Below are positions 1 through 7,978 of a stretch of 64,000 nucleotides of DNA, in pieces. This DNA comes from Pedobacter montanisoli (GTDB lineage Bacteria; Bacteroidota; Bacteroidia; Sphingobacteriales; Sphingobacteriaceae): positions 1 through 64,000 of the forward strand of contig NZ_JALGBH010000001.1 in the NCBI RefSeq assembly GCF_022809115.1. Direction: 5' to 3'. Numbering within the stretch: position 1 is the first letter of the stretch; every line of letters starts with the position of its first letter. The notes beneath the pieces are model-generated. The model was given only the letters and a program-made list of their open reading frames with translations, ran no database searches and was not told the origin of the DNA. The position numbers were made by a program, and so were the translations under genes.

Positions 1-31
1 CAACCTCCCTTCTCCATCGCCTGCCCTCTGT

Positions 32-228
32 CCTTACCTCCGTAAGCGGAGTGCAAAGGTAGAAATCTTTTCGGCTTCCGCAAAATATTTCTGAAAATAT
101 TTTGAAGTTTTTTTTCTCTGCCACTCCCATCTACATCCCTCTCCAAAACTCCCCTTAAGTATCTCTATTAGCTCTTCAACCTGCGTCCCTTACCTCCGTA
201 AGCGGAGTGCAAAAGTAGAAATCTTTTC
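32..228. repeat. Two 41-base direct repeats carrying tandem promoters
   Basis: Copies at 32-72 and 188-228 differ at a single base (58 versus 214). Each holds a complete minus-strand -7 element plus the transcript start with a short hairpin. Conservation extends past the promoter into the initial transcribed region but not far upstream, which suggests that the start of the RNA matters too. Confidence 0.85.
54..84 (-). promoter_or_regulatory. Leftward promoter, proximal copy of a tandem pair
   Basis: Read on the minus strand, TTTG (84-81), a 19-base spacer and TACCTTTG (61-54) match the Bacteroidota sigma-A consensus exactly. The predicted transcript begins around 47 with a small CTCCG/CGGAG hairpin and leaves the window at base 1. 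It lies inside a 41-base repeat (32-72) that recurs at 188-228 with one mismatch. The gene served is outside the window; a stable RNA operon is my inference. Confidence 0.75.
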
Positions 229-240
229 CCAGTTTCCAAA
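210..240 (-). promoter_or_regulatory. Leftward promoter, distal copy of the tandem pair
   Basis: TTTG (240-237), a 19-base spacer and TACTTTTG (217-210) on the minus strand, in the second copy of the 41-base repeat. It is 156 bases upstream of the proximal promoter with the same spacing and the same predicted 5' hairpin. Bases 241-528 hold nothing I can identify. Confidence 0.72.
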
Positions 241-528
241 CCAGAACCAAACATTTCCCCATAACAAAATCATAACTACATAGCTATCAACGAGAAAAAA
301 TTGGAAATTTATTCATATTCCCTTATCACAAACTTAATTCTCTATTGAAAAACCACATCTATGAGACTTATTCCAGGTTAAAAGTTTCCATTTTAACACC
401 AAAAGCTGCTAACAAAAATGCCTGATAAAGCTATTGAAGAACATAAAACCCTATTATTTTAACCTTTTCTCATTCATTTTTTAAGGTGAAGATACATGCA
501 GAATCTATTTTACTAAATAAATTAGCAT

Positions 529-536
529 TATATTTG
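529..536 (+). promoter_or_regulatory. -7 element immediately before the exonuclease gene
   Basis: TATATTTG fits TAnnTTTG and ends six bases before the ATG at 543. No good -33 box is visible. If used, the mRNA would be leaderless or nearly so, which supports the 543 start over the upstream GTG at 486. Confidence 0.4.
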
Positions 537-542
537 CATGTG

Positions 543-1922
543 ATGAGCCCAAAACAACAGTCCTCTTTATTCGCCATTGTAGATATTGAAACTACCGGAG
601 GCTATGCTTCTGGAAACGGTATTACTGAAATTGCCATTTATATATATGATGGTAATCAAATTGTAGATGAGTATCAGACCTTGATTAACCCGCAGCAACC
701 TATTCCTTATTATATAGAAACCTTAACCGGTATCCATAATGATATGGTAAAGGATGCTCCAGTTTTTGAAGATGTAGCTTATATTATATATGAGAAATTA
801 AAAGATAAGGTGTTTGTAGCGCATAATGTAAACTTTGACTACAACTTTGTTTCTCATCAACTCAAAAATGCGGGATTCGATTTTAAAGCACCTAAATTGT
901 GTACCGTAAGGTTAGCCCGGAAATACCTGCCCGGATTTGCTTCTTATAGTTTGGGCAAATTGTGTGATCATTTAGGTATTAATATTACAAGCCGCCACCG
1001 TGCTGCCGGCGATGCCAGAGCAACTGTAACTTTATTTGAGCATATTATACAGAAGAGTGGCCTTGATGAACTCTTCCATTCTGGCAAGCTCAAGGCAAAA
1101 GAACAACGCTTTCCATCGCACGTTCACAGTAAAGACCTTGAAAACCTGCCTAGCAAACCTGGTGTTTATTTTTTCAGGGATAAAGCGGGTAAACTTATCT
1201 ATGTAGGCAAAGCAACCAATATCAGAAAAAGGGTTAACAGTCATTTTATTGGAGAGAACCTCTCTGCTCGTCGTCAAAAATTTATTGACGAGATATTTCA
1301 TATCGATTTTGAAGAAACCGGTACTGAATTAATGGCCTTGCTTAAAGAATGTCATTATATTAAACATAATTGGCCTACTTACAATAATGCTTTAAAAAAA
1401 TATGAGCCTAAGTTTGGCCTTATTGATTATATAGACAACAGAGGCTTATTGAGGCTTTGCATTATCAAAATGAAAAAAGGCTTAACAGCACTCAGGTATT
1501 TTCAGAACGTATATGAAAGCACAGCTTATTTACTTAAACTTATTCAAGAGTTTGACCTGAGTTTTTCGCTATGTAGTTTTTATGCTGAAAGTCCGGCCCG
1601 GCAAGATCAGCAAAAAGCCTTGGCAGAGATTGATTTTGATAGCTACAATGAAAAGGCAACCAATGCGGTAGATTTTATTAAAAACGACACCGAAAGTTTT
1701 GTACTTATAGATAACGGACGAAACCCGGAAGAATACAGTTATATATATTATAGGCACAACAGTGTATATGCTTTGGGGTTTACAGAAAAGGATAATTCTT
1801 TTAGCTGTACCGAGGATCTGGTTAAAAACGAAGATCTATGCCACAGTAATTATTACATGTGTAATCTTGTAAAAAATTATGCGCTGAAATTTCCTTATAA
1901 AGTGAAGGATATTTCTGGTTAA
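543..1922 (+). CDS. DEDDh exonuclease fused to a GIY-YIG (UvrC/Cho-like) nuclease
   Basis: A two-nuclease protein of 459 residues. The N-terminal part is a DnaQ-type 3'-5' exonuclease: motif I VDIETTG near residue 13, motif II AHNVNFD near 92 and the HRAAGD motif near 150 give the four acidic residues and the histidine of the DEDDh class. A GIY-YIG domain follows at about 205-285 (GVYFF then IYVGKA), as in UvrC and Cho. The last 170 residues are not recognisable. The family is known in Bacteroidota and Actinobacteria and is annotated as a polymerase III epsilon-like or UvrC-like repair nuclease; its exact substrate is not known to me. I chose the ATG at 543 because the exonuclease core begins just after it and a -7 element overlaps the longer frame; a GTG at 486 would add 19 residues. 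It converges with the next gene without a gap or a terminator. Confidence 0.85.
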   Translation: MSPKQQSSLFAIVDIETTGGYASGNGITEIAIYIYDGNQIVDEYQTLINPQQPIPYYIETLTGIHNDMVKDAPVFEDVAYIIYEKLKDKVFVAHNVNFDYNFVSHQLKNAGFDFKAPKLCTVRLARKYLPGFASYSLGKLCDHLGINITSRHRAAGDARATVTLFEHIIQKSGLDELFHSGKLKAKEQRFPSHVHSKDLENLPSKPGVYFFRDKAGKLIYVGKATNIRKRVNSHFIGENLSARRQKFIDEIFHIDFEETGTELMALLKECHYIKHNWPTYNNALKKYEPKFGLIDYIDNRGLLRLCIIKMKKGLTALRYFQNVYESTAYLLKLIQEFDLSFSLCSFYAESPARQDQQKALAEIDFDSYNEKATNAVDFIKNDTESFVLIDNGRNPEEYSYIYYRHNSVYALGFTEKDNSFSCTEDLVKNEDLCHSNYYMCNLVKNYALKFPYKVKDISG

Positions 1923-2474
1923 TCACTTATTTAGTTTTATAGGTTTGATTGAATTGATCACAAAAGTGTATTTTCCCAGATCATATCCTCTAAAATCGGC
2001 TACCTGAATATATTTTACATCGGCTCTTTTCCCCTGACGTTGCAAACTAGCTTGTATAGTATAGTGCTGCCCTTTTTCTAATTGTTTAGCTTGATTGTCT
2101 GAAATAATACCATTCACAGTAATCTGGATATAATTGAGCAAGCTTTTCAATGGCCTTGTGGTATCGCTGTAACCTGTAAAAACAGCTACTTTAACTGGCT
2201 GACCACTTTCTACTGTATCTTTTACGGTTTCTACCTGTAAAGGCATATTCTGTAAAAAATCAGGTTCATTACTCCAGTGGATAACTTCACGTTGAAATTT
2301 ATCGGTAGTTTCGGGATTAGACTCATTATTCTCTACCCAATTTTTATGCTGGTTGATAAAATCGCTCAGTTTTTGTTCTATTACAACATTTGATTTTAAT
2401 TCTTCGGTCTGCTTCTGATCGCCACTGCAAGAAAATAAAAACATTAATAAAATTAGTCCAAAAGAAACTCTCAT
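1923..2474 (-). CDS. Hypothetical lipoprotein
   Basis: Protein of 183 residues with a short hydrophobic leader ending in a lipobox (LFSC, Cys near residue 16), so probably an exported lipoprotein. The mature part is charged and soluble. It matches no family I can name. The reading frame extends 27 codons further upstream, but that part would put charged residues before the signal peptide and overlap the valS terminator, so the ATG at 2474 is preferred. It lies downstream of valS on the same strand but is separated from it by a strong terminator, so it is probably its own transcript. Its stop directly abuts the stop of the convergent nuclease gene. Confidence 0.72.
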   Translation of the reverse strand: MRVSFGLILLMFLFSCSGDQKQTEELKSNVVIEQKLSDFINQHKNWVENNESNPETTDKFQREVIHWSNEPDFLQNMPLQVETVKDTVESGQPVKVAVFTGYSDTTRPLKSLLNYIQITVNGIISDNQAKQLEKGQHYTIQASLQRQGKRADVKYIQVADFRGYDLGKYTFVINSIKPIKLNK

Positions 2475-2543
2475 AATTATTGTAATAAAGGTTATACGGA
2501 CTAAAGTAAGATTTATTTCAGAATATCTTGTTCTTAGCAGCAT

Positions 2544-2578
2544 AAAAAAAGCCATCCCGATTTAATCAGAATGGCTTT
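2544..2578 (-). terminator. Intrinsic terminator of valS
   Basis: On the minus strand AAAGCCAT (2578-2571) pairs with ATGGCTTT (2555-2548), with further partial pairing in the loop, followed by seven T residues (2550-2544). It ends 22 bases past the valS stop. Confidence 0.85.
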
Positions 2579-2599
2579 CTCGTTTTCAATTAAATTATT

Positions 2600-5236
2600 T
2601 TATAAAGCTGCTAAGCTTTCTTTTATCGTAGCTATTTTCGATACCGCTTCTGCTTTCTTATTGCGCTCATTCGCTACAATATCTGCTTTCGCATTTTGAA
2701 CAAATCTTTCGTTACTTAATTTAGCATCTACAGATTTTAAGAAACCTTCCAGATATTCAAGCTCTTTAGTTAAACGTTCTTTTTCGGCGTCAACATCTAT
2801 ATTCTGCGCTAAAGGAATAAAGAATTCATCTTTACCTACCAAAAAGTTAGCTGCTCCCGCTACTTTTTCGGTAACAAAAACAACTTCACTTATATTAGCC
2901 AGTTTACTGATTACATTTAACCATTTACTGTAATCGGTACCAGATTGTACATTGATATTTAAATTAAGTGCTTCTTTTGGCGAAATCTGACGTGTGTTTC
3001 TTACATTCCTGATTTCAGACACCAATGTTTTTATCAGTTCGGCTTCTTTAAGCAATTCTTCATTAACAGAACCAATAACCGGATACTGCGCTACAATGCA
3101 GCATTCTTTTTCGGTACGTGCACCAAACAATTCATCATGGTACAATTCTTCTGTAAGAAAAGGCATGAACGGATGCAGCAAACGTAAAATCTGTTCAAAG
3201 AATTGAATAGTGGCTTTTTTGGTTTCTGCATCAACAGGTTGCTGGTATGCAGGTTTTACCATTTCAAGATACCATGAGCAGAAATCATCCCATACCAGTT
3301 TATAGCTGGCCGTTAAGGCTTCTGATAAACGATATTGCTTAAAGTTATGCTCAATTTCAGTTAAGGCTTCATTAAAACGGCTCTCAAACCAAGCGATGGT
3401 TTGTGCATTAGGGTTTTCTAGATTGCTATCAACTTCCCAACCTTTAACCAAACGGAAAGCGTTCCAAACTTTATTGGCAAAGTTTCTTCCCTGTTCGCAA
3501 TAGGCTTCATCAAACATCAGGTCGTTACCCGCAGGTGATGACATTAACATCCCTACCCGCACCCCATCTGCTCCGTATTGCTCAATTAAACCAATAGGAT
3601 CTGGTGAGTTACCTAATGATTTAGACATCTTACGTCCTATCTTATCTCTTACAATACCGGTTAGATATACATTGCTAAATGGTTTTTCACCCCTAAACTC
3701 ATGTCCTGCCATGATCATACGTGCTACCCAGAAAAACAAGATTTCAGGAGCAGTAACCAAATCATTGGTAGGATAATAATAATTGATATCCGGATTATCA
3801 GGGTTTTTAAATCCATCAAATACCGAGATAGGCCATAACCATGAGGAGAACCAGGTATCCATTACATCATCGTCCTGACGGATGTCGTTAGCTGAAAAAC
3901 TTAATTCAGTACCATTGGCCTGTTTTTTAAATTCTTCATAAGCTTCTTCTCTGGTTTTGGCTACCACCCACTCATCTTTGGGATTGTACCAGGCCGGAAT
4001 ACGCTGTCCCCACCATAACTGACGTGAAATATTCCAGTCTCTTACATTTTCCATCCAATGGCGGTAAGTATTGATAAACTTATCAGGAATAAGCTTTACC
4101 TCGCCATCTACTACCGAATCTAAAGCTGGTTGGGCCAGCTCTTTCATCTTTACGAACCATTGTAAGGAAACTTTAGGTTCTATAACCGCATCCGTACGTT
4201 CAGAAAAACCTACCTGCGATTTATAGTCTTCTACTTTTTCAAGATTACCGGCTTCTTCCAGCATCTTGGCAATTTTTTTACGGGCAATAAAACGATCTTC
4301 ACCTATTAAAATTTCGGCTTTCTCATTCAATTTACCATCATCATCTAAAATATCTAAAAACGGGGTAAGATCATATTTAATACCCAGTTCATAATCGTTA
4401 ATATCATGAGCCGGCGTAACTTTTAAACAGCCTGTACCAAATTCCATATCTACATATTCATCGGCCATGATCTCAATTTCACGACCAATTAAAGGAATGC
4501 TTACTTTTTTACCTAACAGATCTTTGAAACGCTCATCGGCAGGGTTTACAAAAACGGCTGCATCGGCCATGATGGTTTCAGGTCTTGTAGTGGCAATGGT
4601 TACATATTTATCGGTACTGCCTGTTACAAAATATTTAATGTAGTATAGTTTCTGGTTAACTTCTTTACGAATTACCTCTTCATCAGAGATAGAGGTCTTT
4701 CCAAGTGGATCCCAGTTTACCATACGGTATCCGCGGTAAATCCAGCCTTTTTTGTATAAATGGATAAAACAATCTATAACCGCTTCAGAAAGATCCTCTT
4801 CCATGGTAAAGCGTGTACGATCCCAATCACAACTAGCTCCCAGCTTTTTCAACTGCTCAAGGATAATACCCCCGTACTTTTCTTTCCACTCCCAGGCATG
4901 CTCCAAAAACTTCTCACGACTTAAATCGGCTTTGTTAATACCTTGTTCTTTAAGCATGGTTACCACTTTAGCTTCTGTTGCAATAGAAGCATGGTCTGTA
5001 CCCGGTACCCAGCAGGCATTTTTACCCTGCATACGGGCTTTCCTGATCAATACATCCTGTATGGTATTGTTAAGCATATGCCCCATGTGCAATACACCCG
5101 TAACATTTGGTGGAGGTATTACAATAGTATAAGGTTCACGCTCATCGGGCTCAGAGTGAAAAAATTTATGCTCCAGCCAGTAGCTATACCATTTCTCTTC
5201 GGTTTCTTTAGGATTGTATTTTGTAGCTATACTCAT
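2600..5236 (-). CDS. valS: Valyl-tRNA synthetase
   Basis: Class I aminoacyl-tRNA synthetase that charges tRNA-Val in the cytoplasm. At 878 residues it has the usual length. Visible hallmarks are PPPNVTGVLHMGH (the HIGH signature, about residues 42-54), GRKMSKSLGN (the KMSKS loop, in the middle of the protein), the editing domain between them, the anticodon-binding region, and a C-terminal charged coiled coil that is typical of ValRS and absent from IleRS. The track-length frame begins at a TTG at 5251; the ATG at 5236 starts the conserved MSIATKYNP sequence and lies 24 bases after a consensus -7 box, so I use it. No T-box, expected only in Gram-positives, was seen upstream. Confidence 0.97.
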   Translation of the reverse strand: MSIATKYNPKETEEKWYSYWLEHKFFHSEPDEREPYTIVIPPPNVTGVLHMGHMLNNTIQDVLIRKARMQGKNACWVPGTDHASIATEAKVVTMLKEQGINKADLSREKFLEHAWEWKEKYGGIILEQLKKLGASCDWDRTRFTMEEDLSEAVIDCFIHLYKKGWIYRGYRMVNWDPLGKTSISDEEVIRKEVNQKLYYIKYFVTGSTDKYVTIATTRPETIMADAAVFVNPADERFKDLLGKKVSIPLIGREIEIMADEYVDMEFGTGCLKVTPAHDINDYELGIKYDLTPFLDILDDDGKLNEKAEILIGEDRFIARKKIAKMLEEAGNLEKVEDYKSQVGFSERTDAVIEPKVSLQWFVKMKELAQPALDSVVDGEVKLIPDKFINTYRHWMENVRDWNISRQLWWGQRIPAWYNPKDEWVVAKTREEAYEEFKKQANGTELSFSANDIRQDDDVMDTWFSSWLWPISVFDGFKNPDNPDINYYYPTNDLVTAPEILFFWVARMIMAGHEFRGEKPFSNVYLTGIVRDKIGRKMSKSLGNSPDPIGLIEQYGADGVRVGMLMSSPAGNDLMFDEAYCEQGRNFANKVWNAFRLVKGWEVDSNLENPNAQTIAWFESRFNEALTEIEHNFKQYRLSEALTASYKLVWDDFCSWYLEMVKPAYQQPVDAETKKATIQFFEQILRLLHPFMPFLTEELYHDELFGARTEKECCIVAQYPVIGSVNEELLKEAELIKTLVSEIRNVRNTRQISPKEALNLNINVQSGTDYSKWLNVISKLANISEVVFVTEKVAGAANFLVGKDEFFIPLAQNIDVDAEKERLTKELEYLEGFLKSVDAKLSNERFVQNAKADIVANERNKKAEAVSKIATIKESLAAL

Positions 5237-5259
5237 GTAAAAGGTATTCAAATCTGTTG

Positions 5260-5290
5260 CAAAAGTACGTTTTTAGGCACATATTTTAAA
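5260..5290 (-). promoter_or_regulatory. valS promoter
   Basis: On the minus strand TTTA (5290-5287), a 19-base spacer and TACTTTTG (5267-5260): a perfect -7 and a three-of-four -33 element. The predicted leader is about 17 bases. Confidence 0.7.
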
Positions 5291-5341
5291 GGGTATGAAA
5301 CCGAGAAAAGTTTACCTTTACAGTTGTAAACAATCAGCTTA

Positions 5342-5812
5342 ATGAGAATAGTTAGCCAGAGCCAGTTAAATAAAGCAGAAAAACAACAGGTTTTAAACTT
5401 ATGGAACAATGAATATCCCGAAAAACTGGCTTACAAAAATGCAGAAGAATTTGAGGAATATCTGAATCATTTAACCGAACAGCATCATTATTTATTAAAA
5501 GACGAAACAGAAAATATACAGGGCTGGGCTTTTACTTTTAAAAGAGCGGATGAAAAATGGTTTGCAATCATGATTTCCGGAGAACTTCAGGGCAAGGGAA
5601 CCGGCACCCAAATACTGAACCAACTAAAAGAAAATGAAAGCGAATTGAACGGTTGGGTAATTGACCATGATGACGACAAAAAATTAAACGGTGACGCTTA
5701 CAGATCTCCTCTTGCATTTTATGAGAAAAACGGGTTCGAAATTATTTCGGCAATAAGGCTCGAACTCGAAACTTTATCTGCTGTGAAAATAAAATGGCAA
5801 CGCCGAAACTAA
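5342..5812 (+). CDS. GNAT-family N-acetyltransferase
   Basis: Protein of 156 residues with the GNAT fold: an acidic N-terminal helix region, the strand FAIMI, and the acetyl-CoA pyrophosphate loop LQGKGTG (near residues 83-89, matching Q/R-x-x-G-x-G/A), then PLAFYEKNGFE, the usual C-terminal motif B. The substrate cannot be told from sequence. It is divergent from valS with about 105 bases between start codons. A short hairpin with a T tract (5828-5856) lies just past its stop. Confidence 0.82.
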   Translation: MRIVSQSQLNKAEKQQVLNLWNNEYPEKLAYKNAEEFEEYLNHLTEQHHYLLKDETENIQGWAFTFKRADEKWFAIMISGELQGKGTGTQILNQLKENESELNGWVIDHDDDKKLNGDAYRSPLAFYEKNGFEIISAIRLELETLSAVKIKWQRRN

Positions 5813-5827
5813 TTATTAAACAGAGAA

Positions 5828-5856
5828 GCTGTTGAAAATAAACAGCATATTTTTTC
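5828..5856 (+). terminator. Weak intrinsic terminator after the acetyltransferase
   Basis: GCTGTT (5828-5833), seven-base loop, AACAGC (5841-5846), then ATATTTTTTC. Six base pairs only, so moderately supported. It overlaps the -33 region of the promoter for the methionine leader. Confidence 0.45.
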
Positions 5857-5884
5857 TTGCACAATAAAATAATGATTAGTTTTG
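5857..5884 (+). promoter_or_regulatory. Promoter of the met leader and metNIQ
   Basis: TTG (5857-5859), 17-base spacer, TAGTTTTG (5877-5884), an exact TAnnTTTG. Transcription would start near 5891, about 60 bases before the first leader peptide. It is the only consensus promoter I find between the acetyltransferase and metN. Confidence 0.6.
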
Positions 5885-5949
5885 CAGCGCATCCAGAAAA
5901 AAGCTGGATTACAAGATTAGAAATGATTACAAACTTTACCACATATAAC

Positions 5950-6021
5950 ATGCATAAAACATCAAAGATGATGGCTTATTGCTGTATGATGATGCCATTG
6001 GCATATCAATGTATCGGGTAA
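5950..6021 (+). CDS. Methionine/cysteine-rich leader peptide 1
   Basis: A 23-codon ORF with Met at codons 1, 7, 8, 13, 14 and 15 and Cys at 11, 12 and 21. The run TGC-TGT-ATG-ATG-ATG spans codons 11-15. Nine of 23 residues are sulfur amino acids, far above chance, and the ORF is followed after 24 bases by a perfect terminator and then by a methionine importer. That is the architecture of ribosome-mediated transcription attenuation. An in-frame ATG at 5923 would add nine residues. Seven bases before the stop codon (6011-6017, GTATCGG) are exactly complementary to 6052-6058 in the terminator, so a ribosome stalled at the Met codons would leave them free to form an antiterminator, and one that reaches the stop would cover them. 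Confidence 0.82.
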   Translation: MHKTSKMMAYCCMMMPLAYQCIG

Positions 6022-6045
6022 AGTAAAACATAAAAAATATAGTTT

Positions 6046-6075
6046 AAGCCACCGATACCTTCGGTGGCTTTTTTT
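6046..6075 (+). terminator. Attenuator terminator 1
   Basis: AAGCCACCGA (6046-6055), loop TACCT, TCGGTGGCTT (6061-6070), ten perfect pairs, then a T run to 6075. It lies between the two leader ORFs, more than 200 bases before metN, so it is a leader terminator and not the end of a gene. An alternative pairing of 6052-6058 with 6011-6017 would break its upper stem. Confidence 0.93.
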
Positions 6076-6089
6076 ATGAAATAAAACGA

Positions 6090-6197
6090 ATGAAGATGGA
6101 ACAGACATTAAGAAACATGAATATTAAACATTGCTACATGATCAATAAAATGATGATGTGCCGCTATATGTCTAAAATTCGATGTCGCCGTATGTAA
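6090..6197 (+). CDS. Methionine/cysteine-rich leader peptide 2
   Basis: A 35-codon ORF with nine Met (codons 1, 3, 10, 17, 21, 22, 23, 27, 35) and three Cys (15, 24, 32). As in leader 1 there is a triple ATG next to a Cys codon (codons 21-24). The ATG at 6117 is an alternative start giving 26 residues, close to leader 1 in size. The stop lies 20 bases before the second terminator. CCGTA (6188-6192) and CGAT (6180-6183), just before the stop, can pair with TACGG (6226-6230) and ATCG (6234-6237) of that terminator, the same layout as in leader 1. The peptides are not alignable outside their Met/Cys runs, so selection seems to act on codon content. Confidence 0.82.
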   Translation: MKMEQTLRNMNIKHCYMINKMMMCRYMSKIRCRRM

Positions 6198-6217
6198 CCC
6201 CGTCTGATGAAATTGTC

Positions 6218-6250
6218 AAAGGCTTTACGGTAAATCGTAAAGCCTTTTTT
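6218..6250 (+). terminator. Attenuator terminator 2
   Basis: AAAGGCTTTACG (6218-6229), loop of six, CGTAAAGCCTTT (6236-6247), twelve perfect pairs, then T6-G-T5. It ends 36 bases before the metN start codon, so it must be read through for the transporter to be made. Confidence 0.93.
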
Positions 6251-6285
6251 GTTTTTATCCCTATCCAAAAAATTATTAGCATATC

Positions 6286-7314
6286 ATGATTGAAATAAAG
6301 AACATATCCAAAACATTTTACCACAAGAAACAGGCTTTTAAAGCGCTGGAAAATGTGAGCTTAAATGTACAACAGGCAGATATTGTCGGAATCATCGGTT
6401 TATCCGGAGCCGGTAAAAGTACATTGATACGTAGTGTAAATCTCTTAGAAAAACCCGATGAAGGGCAGATTATTGTTAACGGCACCAACTTAACAGCTTT
6501 AAGTGCTAAACAACTGGCCAAAGAAAGAAAAAGAATTGGAATGATTTTTCAGCATTTCAACCTGCTTTCATCTAGAACAGTTTTTGACAATATCGCTTTG
6601 CCTTTAGAACTGGATCACGTTTCTAAAAGTGAAATCCGGGAAAAAGTTAACCGACTTTTAGAAATCGTAGGTCTGCAAGAGAAGGCCCATGAATACCCAA
6701 AAAATCTTTCAGGAGGTCAGAAACAACGGGTAGCTATTGCCCGGGCATTGGCTAACGATCCCCATTTATTGCTGTGTGATGAAGCCACCAGTGCTTTAGA
6801 CCCCAGCACAACACAAGCCATTTTACAATTGCTTAGAGATATTAATCAGCGTTTAGGCATTACCATTTTATTGATTACCCATGAAATGGAAGTACTCAAA
6901 GCAATCTGTAATCACGTTGCCGTTATAGACAAAGGCAAATTAGTTTTAAAAGGCACCTTAGACGATATCATTTCAAACAAAGAACATCCGGTCATTAAAC
7001 AATTTATTACATCAGGAACCATGACTATACCTAGTGGATTAAGCAGCAGGCTGCAAAATGAACCCGAAGAGGGTTTGTTTCCCATCATTGAAGTTGAACT
7101 TAACGGCAACATCTCATTTGAGAAGCTGTTAACAGTAGTACAGCAAGACTACAATATTTCATACAGGTTGCTAAAAGCAGAAGTAGAATATTTTGGCGGT
7201 GCCAACTTTGGCAAAGTACTCTTGCATTTACAAGGCAGTACAGAAGAAAACAAAGGCATCTTTCAATTCTTAAATCAAAAAAACATTCAAAACATCATAA
7301 AAGGATATGCTTAA
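6286..7314 (+). CDS. metN: Methionine ABC transporter ATP-binding protein
   Basis: ATPase of the D/L-methionine importer, 342 residues. Walker A GLSGAGKST is at 38-46, the Q-loop at FQH near 89, the ABC signature LSGGQKQR at 141-148, Walker B LLLCDE at 161-166 and the switch His in LLITHE near 197. Residues from about 265 onward form the C-terminal NIL domain, known in MetN to bind methionine and inhibit transport. The gene follows two tandem attenuators, overlaps metI by eight bases and shares a transcript with metI and metQ. Control would then occur at two levels: attenuation of transcription and trans-inhibition of the protein. Confidence 0.95.
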   Translation: MIEIKNISKTFYHKKQAFKALENVSLNVQQADIVGIIGLSGAGKSTLIRSVNLLEKPDEGQIIVNGTNLTALSAKQLAKERKRIGMIFQHFNLLSSRTVFDNIALPLELDHVSKSEIREKVNRLLEIVGLQEKAHEYPKNLSGGQKQRVAIARALANDPHLLLCDEATSALDPSTTQAILQLLRDINQRLGITILLITHEMEVLKAICNHVAVIDKGKLVLKGTLDDIISNKEHPVIKQFITSGTMTIPSGLSSRLQNEPEEGLFPIIEVELNGNISFEKLLTVVQQDYNISYRLLKAEVEYFGGANFGKVLLHLQGSTEENKGIFQFLNQKNIQNIIKGYA

Positions 7315-7963
7315 CGAAACCACTCTTTCTCTTTTGTTAAAAGGTCTTGGAGAAACTATTTTTATGACTTTTGCTTCAGGGTTTTTTGGCTTTTTACTCG
7401 GTCTGCCCACAGGCATTATTTTGTTTCTTACCAGAAAGGGGCAATTGCTTGAGCACAGGTTCTATAATCGAATTCTGGCTTTATTGGTAAATGTATTCCG
7501 CTCCATTCCATTTATTATTTTAATTGTATGGATGATCCCTTTTACACGAACGCTGGTAGGTACTTCTATAGGTGTAAGTGCAGCTTTGGTGCCTTTAAGT
7601 ATAGGAGCCGCTCCTTTTATTGCAAGGCTGGTAGAAAACAGTTTACTGGAAGTTCCGGGCGGGTTAACCGAAGCCGCAAGGGCCTTAGGCGCTAGCCCAT
7701 TGCAGATTATTAGAAAAATATTGCTTCCCGAAGCACTGCCTTCGCTCATTAACAATGCCGCCATTACCTTAATTACACTTGTAGGTTATTCTGCAATGGG
7801 TGGTGCTGTGGGTGCCGGTGGTTTGGGACAAATAGGCTATCAATACGGCTACATCGGTTATGATGCAGCTATTATGAACTCGGTATTGATCCTGCTGATA
7901 ATGCTGGTATTTATCATCCAGTTTTTGGGCGATAAACTTTCAAAAAAATTCGATCACAAATAA
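7307..7963 (+). CDS. metI: Methionine ABC transporter permease
   Basis: Inner-membrane permease of 218 residues with five or so hydrophobic segments, matching the small MetI family. The EAA loop that contacts MetN is visible at about 122-150 (GGLTEAARALGAS followed by a PEALPSL turn). It starts inside the metN end (eight-base overlap, typical of translational coupling) and is 15 bases from metQ. Confidence 0.95.
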   Translation: MLNETTLSLLLKGLGETIFMTFASGFFGFLLGLPTGIILFLTRKGQLLEHRFYNRILALLVNVFRSIPFIILIVWMIPFTRTLVGTSIGVSAALVPLSIGAAPFIARLVENSLLEVPGGLTEAARALGASPLQIIRKILLPEALPSLINNAAITLITLVGYSAMGGAVGAGGLGQIGYQYGYIGYDAAIMNSVLILLIMLVFIIQFLGDKLSKKFDHK

Positions 7964-7978
7964 AAAATATATAGAACA

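Noticed and set aside
4752..5329. Plus-strand ORFs of 126 and 128 codons over the valS start
   Set aside because: They lie opposite valS, which is certain from its motifs, and one overlaps the valS promoter. They are shadows.
5813..6285. A SAM riboswitch or T-box before metN
   Set aside because: No SAM-I/II/III core or T-box sequence could be recognised, and the space is filled by two Met/Cys-rich ORFs and their terminators, which explain regulation better.
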